Of a stretch of 64,000 nt of DNA, positions 49,304-59,918 are shown piece by piece (the first letter of the stretch is position 1; each line of letters starts with the position of its first letter). A program made the position numbers and the translations under genes. Below the pieces are notes generated by a model that had not been told where the DNA came from, ran no database searches, and saw only the letters and a list, made by a program, of their open reading frames with translations. Source of the DNA: Anticarsia gemmatalis (taxonomy: Eukaryota > Arthropoda > Insecta > Lepidoptera > Erebidae); assembly GCF_050436995.1 (NCBI RefSeq), contig NC_134755.1, forward strand, positions 5,953,001 through 6,017,000. The letters run 5' to 3'.

Positions 49304-52300
49304 CTAGCCGGGTTAACGAGAAGAGAGAAAAACAGAATGTTAGTATCGATCAAAATGTCATGGTCCGACTACACGAGTACCCTCAATCGCGAGTTCGCAC
49401 GCTCAAGCATACTGGTTGTTTGTCAAATGGCGCGATTCAGAGAACAAACTAGGACAAGATGCAAGCAAACATTCACAGTGCTCAAGATGGAGCGGTTTGG
49501 AAAGCTGTGGTGGCGCGAAAAGCCCGCTGTGACCACGTTTGACTTGAGTACATGACACAGATTCGTGATAGGCGGTTATGTCGCTCGCTAAATCGCTCGA
49601 TTTGGCAGTAATAGGAACTAGTGTGCTTGAGCAAGTAACGCTTTCGTTGCGCTGCGGCCGCTGCCGGGCGGGTCTACGTCACGAGTACGCGGTGCAGGGT
49701 GTAAACAGAATGTCAGTACAACGTGTGTAATGGAATTTCGATGTACGATATACGAGACATTTTAGACATTCGGGTACCGGCAACATGCAGCGAGCCAACA
49801 GAAGCGAACGGTGATCTCGGATTGACACCACTAGTGTACGGAATTTCTCATAAAAATAGAAAATTTAAAAAAATACTAGGGGGAGGCTATCAGGCATTCG
49901 CGCCGCGACATTGTGTTCTGTTTGTGGCCCAGTTAATAAACTATACGGGTACTTCATTAGTTTACGCAGTTAATGGTTGAAAAATGTTAAGTCAATTTAG
50001 TATGTAAATGATAAATCTACAAATATAGGATTAAATGCCCAATAGTTCCCAACGAGCAATGCTTGAAACACACCGGGGGCGATCAGTGCGACCACCGCGT
50101 CGATGTAACGAACATTGCTCAGACAAACAAGCATAATAAATTTTATCACTTATGTATAACCATAGCACCCAGATGCAAGTATGTAAGTTATTCAACACAT
50201 TGCTGCAAGATCTCAATAAACTGTATATGGCGGCATTCTCATAAAAAAGTTGTTAATTAGTCTGTGATAACGTAACAATGTCATTACATATTTGCATGTT
50301 AGTGACTCATATAATATAAATACATAGTTACAGATAATCTGCAAGTTGTGACAATAGCAGTTATGATAGTGCACTTAATAATTATTATTATGTAAACAAA
50401 CGGGAACTTGGCCTTGTGGAGTTGCATGTTAGTTGTGTGAGGCTACAATTGACCAAATGACTGCACGTCATCAACTTTATTGACATATAGATACTTTTGT
50501 AACACATAGACATTGAGCTTTACATCTACCGCGCCCCTAACGACCACTAGTGAAAGAAAACGCTTAATTTAAATTTCAGACAATTTATTGCGTGTATATC
50601 TTCAGAAAATGCATTTATTTACAATCAACAACGGAAACAATACTTTACAAAACATTATCGCTTATTATCATTCATTTTATAAAATTACGAATAGCATTTC
50701 GACTTAAATCATTTCATATAAAGAAGCGTGAAAATACGTAGCCGACAAATCAATGTCGGCCTCTTAAATCCACAAGGACACAAGTGCAAATTATCTTAAT
50801 AATAAACCACTTTCAAATAAGAAAGTAAATATAATAATACCTAAGGCAAAAATAAAAACAACTAGCTTAAAAATTTCATATAAAAATCTTATATTGACTA
50901 AAAGAAAGTTGTGATGATAATGAAAAAATATCAAGTCAAAGGAGGGGCATTACGTTTAATACTGGATTGATGGCACAAATTCTGAGAATGCTCTTTCCTT
51001 TGACTAATACTGGGCGAGACTCGGGAAAGAAGGATTTCACAACCGGACTGTAGCACCTCCGTGGATTCTATTTGGCAATATTGAACACTACGTTATATGC
51101 GAACAGCAACTAACTCAAGCCTTGCAATTAAGAGTAATGGAACATCAATCCTTCTTCCCTCAAATATATAATTTGTTCCTGAAAACATTACGACTGTCCG
51201 AAGACATGTTGTGATTTAAACAGTTGCAACGACAGCATTCAAAACAACGGCAAAATAATTAAGTAACGCTGATGTTCAACGTTCAATAAAGATAGTCTCT
51301 AATAATGCCTCGCATCACAACATGTAACAGATCTAAATATCTATAAAAAGAAATATAAAAATCACAGTTTTCAAATTATGCAGTGTCACATCAGATCCGG
51401 TATGAAGAGCGATATAACATCTTATCCTCATACAAACTATTCGAGAACATAACTAATAAGTACACGACATAATAAATATAAAATAGTGACACAGAGAGAC
51501 AGTAAAGCAAAGGCACCCACGCATACGCAAGACGAATAAGATTGCTGGGACAGTGACATTTAAAAATAAATATTACATTGCAAACTACTGAGATTCAATA
51601 TAAAAATGCAAGTTTTCGCTTCGAATGATGCAACATCGAATATAAAAAGACAAAAGCAAACGTATTCATCTAGCGGTATGCGCGCGCGCGCGCTTCTCAC
51701 CTTGTGAACAAAATGGCGGCGTGAGAGCGTTTTGGCGGGAATTAAGGCGCCGGTAAGGCAGTGCGCTGGTAAGGGTGCTCCCTGACCTGCGCGAGCCGAC
51801 CCGCCCTCCTCACCACACCTAGCGGCATATACACATTTAACATCTGCGTCTTGGCTGAACATTTAAAAGCTTCCCACACCGAATAGGTGCACCCAGACCT
51901 TTGCTAATACATATGGAAAAATGAATTTGGAATACAGTTAGATTTAAAGCTGACAGACTATAAAAAACTGGGTGTAGACGCTTTATATCTAAATGCTGTA
52001 AAGAAATTTAATCTCATTTATAAAATAGAAATAGAAAAGTGTTCGTTTTCTTAACTAAACGATCGCAAGTACCTAGTTATCACTGCCAAATACTCGTCAT
52101 TGTCGTTTCGGTAATACTAAGATATATTTTTTTAAATATTAAATCTTCATTTGGCAGTAACACTAACTTCTATTATTATGCTTAGTCCTACAGAATATTC
52201 TATTATCTATTTTATTGCTTTGGAAAATATAACAAAATAAAACATTTAAACGAGCGGGTACACGTGAGCCCGGTCAAGGTACAGGTAATGGCTGGCTTCG

Positions 52301-55300
52301 ATAATTTCATGTTTTCATTAAATTGACTACAGTGTTAACTGCGATATAATAAACCTAAACAATAATATACGGGTGTATAATATTTTCATAAAGCTCACTC
52401 TTTTCTAAACTAACTAGAAATCTTTTAAAGATAATAATAATACTTAGCCTATGGTATGTTTATAAATATAATAATATGGCTAATAAATTAATAAGTTACG
52501 ATATAATAATGCTAACAATAACACTGGACGCGAGTAACGTAAATGTTATTGTAACAGTACGTATATAAACATTTAAAAACCGCCTAGAATGTTCCATATT
52601 TGTTCGTTATGTGAGTGTGTATCGCGTTATTAATTTTGTCAGTTTTGTTAAAAAGTAGTTAAAAATGTAAATGTTGTTTTTCGTAAATCAATTTGTATTT
52701 GGTCCCTTTTGCTTGTAATTGCTGAATTATCTATGCAATTCATTACGTCATTCAGATAAACTACTGTTAATACGAAAAATTTCATTTGTTATTTACAAGT
52801 ACTCTCAACTGGAAATACATAGAAAGGATAAAAACCACATGCATAGGTGGAATTTTAGAATACACGATAATACTTGAAAGTATGAGAAACTTAGTCCAAA
52901 ACTCAATGAAGTTTGACTCTACAATAACATAATGTTAATACATTAGTTGTGTTACAAGCAAGGGTTATCACAAGAACTATAATGATGGGCTCTATTCATA
53001 TCTATCATCATTCGAGTGAAGGATATCAGTGTATAGTAATAAATATATAACTGTGTATAAAAACTCTATGTCTTTGTATACTAAACATCGGTAACTTATA
53101 TAGAGTTCTATTGGCAGTTCATATTCAACTAAAATAATATCTAATTTAAAACAATAAATCAACTGCCATCAACCCTAATACGAGACAACTGTTATAAAAG
53201 AAAATATATTTTTCAATAAATATCTCGATAAATTAATTTGAATAAATAGTAAATCATTCTGTATATAATAAATAATATATCTTTGACTGTCACGTAAAAC
53301 AAAAATTATAATTTGTGTGAAACTGTACAACAACAGCCGTAGAAAAAAAAAACAATATTCGTAAATATTAAAGATGATAACATCGTAGGTACAAAATAAT
53401 GAGTCGCTAGACTAAAAGTACTTAAAACAATAAATCTTAGTCTAAATATTGATCATGGCGTATTATTATGACTGTAAGGACGTCCTGTGCGGGAGGCGTG
53501 TTTAGAAGAAAGATTATAATATCAAGGACGGCAAAAATGATGCGAAGTGCGATACGGTGCGTGGACTCTCCCGTATCTTATTGTGGGCTGATGCGATTGC
53601 GGCCAATGTCAAAAGCCAGCTAGCAGATATCTCGACGCTGCAAACCCCATTAAAATATTTATATCACTCACACAGTTCAACATAAGCTCGACACCATATG
53701 TTAGAATAGTGTACATTAGTTAGTTAGTGCTGTGTAATCACGAGTCTGCTTGTTCTCATGTTAAACTATCATATATAGCTGTTTTAGTTATATAGCTTCT
53801 ATGATATTCTTGATTGTTATGTTTGAAGACATCAGCCTTTAGAATGAAAGTGACGGAAAGCTAAACTTGGACGGTCAAATTTATTTTATGATTTGTTTGA
53901 CATGTCCTTTGGGCTTTTAGTAGCTCTAAATTTCACAAATATTCCAAGAAAGATTTGTTTTAATGTCTTTCCAAGCCTTTGTATAGTTGATTTTTAGCTT
54001 TGGGACACTTGTAAGGAGCATTCTCGCCATAAAGTTGAACGCGATTATGTATCATTCTACTCTTTACTCGAGCTTTAGAACAAAACACATGCGACACATT
54101 GAGTGATTCAGGACACGGGATTATGAATTATCTTATGACTGACTTGCGTACATGAAATTTAGACTAGGAAAGGCTTCGTGAGCCGATGGGCTAACTCATT
54201 AGCTGTTTATGCCTATAGATTTAAATACTGTTACTGGCTATAAGGTATTACGACTTTTACGTATCGCCATTTTTTAAGGCTTTGGCCTGAATGTGTTCTT
54301 AGGTCAGCTACAAACATGCGGTTACGTTGTTCCTACTCGTTTTTCCTAAATAAACCTAGTTTGATCTAATATTCTATCGGCCTACACTGACAAAATATAT
54401 CGTAGTTGGACGAGAACCCGGTACCGTGTGTGTAGCGTTAGTAGATTTATAACGATGCTTGATAACTTTATCGCAAGATGTTTTTGAATACTCACAATAG
54501 TTTAAAAGACAAAAAAAAAACACGCCGATAGAACGACCACATTTCACCTAAAGTAAAAAGTTGCCGATGAACTAGGCCGCATACGCGACGACGATATCGG
54601 TCGACCGGTCACGGGCGGCGACACTAGACGCAACCGCAAAAACCGAAACTCGTTATCAAACATCGTTAATCGTAATCAACGGGCGAACAACCCACCCGTA
54701 TGGTCGGCGGCGGCGTACTCCGTCGTCAGCAGCGGGTTGGCGGCGGCGGTGAGCGCCGCGTAGTTGGCGTAGTCGTAGGGCGAGGCGTAGATGAGCTGGT
54801 GCGCGGGCTCGCCGGGCGACAGCAGGCCGGCGGCCGCCTGCGCGCCCGTGCCGTTAAGAAGCCCCGCCTGGGCCCCGGGTGCGGCCGACATGCGCGGCGA
54901 CAGGATCAGCGGCGCGCCCAACGGCGCCGGCGTGCGCAATGCCACACCGCCCACGCCGCCACCCGGCGCAAGCAGCCGTTGCGTCTCGGCCGCCGCGGCC
55001 GCCACGCGCCGCCACTCCTCGTCGGCTGTGGAGTCCCCTTCATTGTATCAATGCTAAGTTATATCAGCTTCGGGTACTCCGGTCGGCGAACGATGAGGAT
55101 CACGCGTGACGCTCATCGGTTAGCCTTAGGGTCTACCGCTATTGGCGAATTTATGACGCTTTAAAGTTTTGAAAATGATCAGGGACAATATTCATACTCG
55201 CTCCAAATGATTGAGCAGATTTAGTTTAGTTTTACAGAATTTAATTGTTTGATTTCGCCAATAATGGTATTTGATTAGTTAGTTGTATCCTTAAAAAGTG

Positions 55301-58300
55301 TACCTACCTAAAGCCCAATAAAAAGACGGCACGCAAACGCAAGCATCCCGGTTTCGAACCCAGGATTTGAAATGCTGTAAATTTCTATAGCGGTGCACAT
55401 TTCCCATAACAATGATAGTTTTGATTTCATTCGTCCCATACCGAAGAGCATAAATTTCAAATGGAAAACCAGAATTGTTAGTAAGATTTCATAAATGAGT
55501 ACGAAGGCGAAATGGTTTTACTAGCAGTAAAGCAAATGAATGCATTTACGGCTTACGCATAACACGAACGTTGGAAAGCGATCATGACAAAAACTCATTT
55601 CGCCGACCGTAACGAATTCTCTAAGGCTGGAACGGTTTCCAATAGCCCTTAATTAACGATAAGAGATCTTGGCGCGGTGAAATCACCCATGTTAATAGTT
55701 AACAACCGTAACATGCCACAAATCAATTAAGTTAGTCATCTTAGCGGTCGCTTCGATGACTCAGATCGGCAAACAAAAGACACAGTTGATGCTCAATTCA
55801 ACAATAGGAAATGTAATGAAAACAGAACAGAATATGTACAATCGACAGAAAAAATCCCAATGTAATAGTCCCACGATTGTTATGTATTTTTTTCATGCAG
55901 TGTGACCCACAACATTCTCTTTCAACCATGAAACAATCACAACCATATTTGTTTGATTTGTACCTCGTCTTTCCTGACTATACTCCTGTGCGAATTGCGT
56001 CAGCAAAGTCTTTAAAGATTTGAAGAATCTCCACCTTTAGTAAAACTCACGCAAGAAACCTTAAAGCCAATATTTGATGTGGTTAAGTTTGTTGTACGAC
56101 CATCCGGAAATATCCGTTCCAACATTTGAATCACTGCTCTACAGTTGTAGGTAGGTAGGCTTTATTGCCTTGACGTGTTGGTAGATATTTCCGAAGGGTT
56201 ATACCTTAGTGGGTAGGATTAGTTACAAAACATGAATGCGACCATACTTATGAGGCACTGACCGTTGACGGGCACTACCGCCTTGGTACTCGAGTCGCGG
56301 TATGTGCCATTTATGATCGCCAACTCCATAAGCTGACGCTTCTTCAGTTCGTCTTCACCGTCGGCTTGCTGCGAAAGGAAAAATATTCTTGTAAGTAAAA
56401 ACATATTTGAGAAAGAACATACAATCGATTTAATAATATGTGAACGTAGAAGATATCTAGGTACTGATCAAAATATTTTGCAAAATTCCCGTGTCTCACT
56501 ATCATGTAACGTAAAATTTGCTAAAAATAAAAGGCATTTACTAGTTTTGACATTTAAAGACGAACCTCATAAATCATTTTTGACTTAATCCTAGACATAA
56601 AACTGGGCAGCTGCATTCCAAATTAACTTTCAAATAAAATAAATGAGGAGCAAACACATAAAACTCGCATAACTAGTTAAAAAACCAAAAAATAGCCGTA
56701 AGTAGGAGAATTGTGATAGGTCATTGTAGAAGCTAAGAGCGCCCTTGTGTCTCACAGGTCATCTTTTATTACTCTCTTTCTAATGTTCCATCTCTCTCTT
56801 TAATACGCAGTACTATAACTATTTCAATCTGTGACCTAATACTATCAACATAAACATTGCATCGTATTTGAATTCAAAGAAATGCAACTCGATCATTTAG
56901 TAAAAGTAGAACAATACTCTTGTAGCAATTATTAAAGTATCTAGGTGGAAGGTAACCAGTATTCGTTAATTAATAATAATGAGCGCGAGCCTTGCAGCGA
57001 TTCAACACAATGTAAGTGACGTCACGATACCTTAAATGAAACAGCAATGAACGTAACATTGAAGGAGATTCATAGAAAGATAGCTAAAATAATGTGCCTT
57101 AGCCACATGACTGGTTTTAAAGGAAAACATTATGAGAACGTGTACCAACTAATGCGAAGTAAACGTGAGCTCTATAGAACAGTATGTAGATATACTAATC
57201 AAGACGTAGGTCGCAGTAATTAAGATATGATGACATTAAATATAATCAGCAAGTAATAAGGTAAAAGTAAAATATAAAATTAATTCCAAGCTCGACAGTC
57301 TTTGACGTGAAATATTTTCTTGTTCGCGACAAGGAAGGAAAAGTAAAATACGACATACGACAGCTATTGGATTTCATTCAAAATGTTTGCTGGAGCCAGT
57401 TGCCAACATTTCTATTTGGCATTACCGTCTGGCAGTTTACTAGAGAGTTTATCTTTAACAGATAACATTCACAGTATCGGACAATTACGAAGAACGTTTG
57501 CGTGGTAACCGACTATCAAGTTAGTCATACTTTACTATTACGGAACAAAAATTATTACGAATTGTTTGAAATATTTAAGAAATGACGATCATTTTGAATA
57601 TTTGTATGCAACTAGCACGAAACATTTCGTTTTACAAAATATACTCCGATAAGATGACAGAAGTAATGCGAAAATTAGATCTCATAAAATCAAATACAGA
57701 CGGACAACGGAGTACAATCAAATAAAATGATCCCATAATTGACCACAGCGGAACACGAGCCTATGTAATGAACTGTTACATTGAACGATTTGCTGATATA
57801 ATCAGAGAGAGATCAAACGATATTGCCAATCATTAAAGCAGACGTATAGGCGACCGCATAAAGACATACACTTGAAAACAGGTTGCTACTTTGTAGTCAG
57901 TACTCATCAATATTACCGGTATTAGAACTTGTAGACAGCCTAAACACATCTAAATAACTAAGCATAGTATTTTCTATAACAGTCGAAAGGAACAGTTATG
58001 ATTTATCCAGAAAACGAAGTACTTAAATTGACTGTGTTATTCAAGTATGTTGTTTAAGTATGACAATTTAAATCCATATTATACTTGAACGAACGCAGGA
58101 TGTAACAACGTACAAGAGACAGGAACACTCAGGAATGGACCGGTAAAGCAGCTTTTCATAGCCTGCAGGCAATATAGTATAGTAATTATATACTTACTGG
58201 TACAAGCAGGCGTTTGACTTCCTCCACAGCCCTGGCCAGCTTGATCTTTGCCCTGTTCTCAGTATCCTCGACTGTGAGTAAGACGTGGAGGTCGTCAGCC

Positions 58301-59661
58301 AAATGTTCCCAATTCGGCTTTCCTCTGTTTGCGTCCTCCTGAAATTTAATGTAAACACACGGTGTTTCAGTAACCTTCTATTGAAGTTTTGAACGTTTAT
58401 GATTCTCCCAGTTTAGCACAGTAATTATACCGTGTTGTGTGAAATCAAATACAGTGGTAAAATGGAATTTGTTTCTACGGAGCACGTTTGAAGAGATTTT
58501 ACGCGATTTTCTGTAGCAAGGAATGTTATTCTGCCTTTGTTTTCATACTAAGCTAACTCTAAAATTGAATAGGTGTATAATGAACCATTTTTTGTAGTTG
58601 GAAAACAAACTCAAGAATCATTACAAAATTACATTTTACAATTACTGCCGATAGTTGAAGTATGGTTGTGAATATAAATAGCCACGTATTCTCAAGGACG
58701 TAGCTGAACATTAATGGCTTGAGCACTTCAAACAAGCCCATACAAATTTAAACGGAAGATCCATATACGTTTGCGTTGTTTAGGTATTACTATTCGTAGA
58801 AATAGAAATCAATTGAACTGATATACCTCGGTGTTGAGATCAAAACAACATTGAATATATTATACGATCTCTAATCTAATAAGCGAATAGAATATAGACG
58901 TGGGAGTAAATAAGTATAAATAGTAGGTACTCGGAATAATCTAGTTTGTGAGTTTTCCTCACAGTGACAATGGACGTCTAATTGCTCAGTGCAAGGATGA
59001 TTTGCAATGATGACGTTTATGTGAATAATAAAAGAATTGCATCTGGAACTGTTTTACAGAGAAGCGATTACTGCAACAAATTATGATAAAAGTTGAAAAA
59101 GTATCTGATATCGCGAATCGTTTTGAAAATAACCGTATGAAAATAGTAATCAATACTTTTGGATCTTTTGATATCGAAAGATTATTTGACAGCAATATTA
59201 TAAAATGTTTATGAATGACTACAGGCCATCAAAGGTAAATATGATATTTAAATACGGACATGATAATCAAGAAAAACATGATATTTTTCTTATTCCCTTA
59301 AACAAATATCAACTACCGGCTTGATAAATATTCAATAATGATTATAATTTGACATTAAAATAAACGATTAAGGAATGATCGTAACCTGATTGAAACTCCG
59401 ATTGCGTACTAGGAAGGAAAATATAACAATTAGTAACTGGTTTTATCATCTAATTATTTAATGTTAGAAGACAATGTACTTAATACTAAGGTTAGTAATA
59501 GGAAAAATTAAAAGCATAAAATATTTACATACATTAGAATTTACCTTTTTCTTATCCCTCATTGAGCCTTTTCCTCTGACCATGATTTTGCAGCCTGTCT
59601 CTTGTTCTAACTGTTTGGCTGTCATACCTCTGGGGCCGAGGATCCTTCCAACGAAGTTGAA
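49226..59661 (-). CDS. how: held out wings (how), STAR/quaking-family RNA-binding protein, 5'-partial
   Basis: The gene reads right to left. Exons in order: 59661-59545, 58338-58198, 56368-56263, 55025-54696, then alternative tails at 51818-51742 and 49272-49226. Known: HOW is the insect orthologue of vertebrate Quaking. It binds ACUAAY elements as a dimer and controls splicing, stability and export of transcripts in muscle, tendon, glia and germ cells. Seen: the KH domain (GPRG loop), the QUA2 segment and the tyrosine-rich C-terminal region. The phases of the first four exons all fit. Missing: the QUA1 dimerisation domain and start codon, whose exon(s) must lie beyond 64000, since no matching frame was found in 59662-64000. 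Alternative ends imply long and short isoforms, as in flies and vertebrates. Confidence 0.9.
49304..51700. other. how intron between alternative 3' exons
   Basis: No further exon was found. GC-richer, possibly conserved patches occur at 49360-49560 and 49560-49720. A CG dinucleotide run sits at 51681-51692, just inside the intron beyond the donor at 51700. Plus-strand open frames here are chance frames over the GC patches. Confidence 0.5.
51681..51692. repeat. (CG)6 run next to a how donor
   Basis: Twelve bases of alternating C and G lie eight bases beyond the minus-strand donor at 51700. Such runs are rare in AT-rich insect DNA and can adopt Z-form. Confidence 0.8.
51742..51818 (-). CDS. 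how: how alternative terminal exon: long-form tail with HPYQR
   Basis: In phase 1 after an AG at 51820-51819 the exon reads GVVRRAGRLAQVREHPYQRT then ALPAP and a TAA at 51744-51742. RVREHPYQR-type sequence is the hallmark of the nuclear long forms (fly HOW(L), vertebrate QKI-5), where it is part of the nuclear localisation signal. A second possible acceptor at 51855 (GTTCAG) would add 12 residues in the same frame. A very good donor (ACAAG, then GTGAGAAG) lies at 51700, 41 nt after the stop, so the 3' UTR is probably spliced onward. The UTR contains GCCGCCATTTTG. The tail assignment is strong; the exact acceptor is uncertain. Confidence 0.8.
51855..54675. other. how intron upstream of the long-form tail
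   Basis: Ordinary AT-rich intron, including short AATAA-type runs. No coding or repeat feature was supported. Confidence 0.6.
54696..55025 (-). CDS. how: how exon: proline/alanine-rich and tyrosine-rich C-terminal region
   Basis: 330 nt (phase 1 in, phase 1 out), very GC-rich compared with its surroundings. It opens DEEWRRVAAAAAETQRLLAP, has ALRTPAPLGAPLILSPRM in the middle and YASPYDYANYAALTAAANPL near the end, then TEYAAADHT. The APLGAPLILSPRM block and the YDYANYAAL block match fly HOW; tyrosines in this area are targets of Src-type kinases in vertebrate Quaking. The acceptor could be at 55025 (CCACAG) or 12 nt upstream at 55037 (ATGAAG); both keep the frame. The donor GTGGGT is at 54695. 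If unspliced, the frame adds GGLFAR after DHT and stops at 54676. Confidence 0.9.
55038..56262. other. how intron
   Basis: AT-rich intron. A pol III B-box-like sequence on the minus strand near 55347-55362 (GGGTTCGAAACC) may be a fragment of a tRNA-derived repeat. No exon was seen. Confidence 0.6.
56263..56368 (-). CDS. how: how exon: QUA2 region
   Basis: 106 nt, starting in phase 0 after TTTCGCAG and ending in phase 1 before GTCAGT. It reads QADGEDELKKRQLMELAIIN followed by GTYRDSSTKAVVPVN and one extra base. The QLMELAIINGTYRD block is the invariant end of the STAR domain. The exon lies between introns of about 1.2 and 1.8 kb. Confidence 0.95.
56369..58197. other. how intron
   Basis: AT-rich intron of about 1.8 kb with no recognisable feature. 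Confidence 0.6.
58198..58338 (-). CDS. how: how exon: C-terminal KH and start of QUA2
   Basis: 47 codons, phase 0 at both ends. The acceptor is AAATTTCAG and the donor GTAAGTA. It begins EDANRGKPNWEHLADDLHVL, continues through LTVEDTENRAKIKLARAVEE and ends VKRLLVP. This is the last strand and helix of the KH domain running into the QUA2 segment that extends RNA contact. No anomaly was seen. Confidence 0.95.
58339..59544. other. how intron
   Basis: AT-rich intron of about 1.2 kb; short open frames on the minus strand are chance. Confidence 0.6.
59545..59661 (-). CDS. how: how exon: N-terminal part of the KH domain
   Basis: 39 codons, phase 0 at both ends. The acceptor is TTTTCCCAG and the donor GTAAAT. 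The exon reads FNFVGRILGPRGMTAKQLEQ and ends with MVRGKGSMRDKKK. It contains the GxxG loop (GPRG) that contacts RNA and the variable loop of the maxi-KH domain. The sequence is almost the same as vertebrate Quaking as I know it. The preceding exon should end near the conserved EYPD/EHPD motif and is not in the window. Confidence 0.95.
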
Positions 59662-59880
59662 CTGGGAAAATAAAAAATATCTCATAAGAATAACAGAAAA
59701 ATATAACAATTAACAGTTCATTTGTCTTTTGAGAAATATTGTGTACGCATCAACGCTGACATGTGTTTTGTTGTTTCAGAATTTAGTGGAAACGCTTTCA
59801 ATAAATTTACGAAATATCTTACGTTCTTGCCGGAGATAAATTTTGTCATATTACATCATTATTTAACATGAGTTTTACGC

Positions 59881-59918
59881 CGTTGGCAATACCGCTTTTC
59901 GTTGGCAATACGGCTTTT
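59881..59918. repeat. Tandem duplication, 2 x 19 bp
   Basis: Units at 59881-59899 and 59900-59918 (CGTTGGCAATAC...GCTTTT) differ at one base. It is a recent local duplication within the how intron. Confidence 0.85.

Noticed and set aside
54700..55164. Plus-strand frames of 76 to 154 codons over the GC-rich how exon
   Set aside because: They are antisense shadows of the minus-strand exon, with Arg/Ala-rich low-complexity translation.
55340..55370. Minus-strand B-box-like GGGTTCGAAACC
   Set aside because: No A box and no T-arm pairing were found; at most a fragment of a tRNA-derived repeat.
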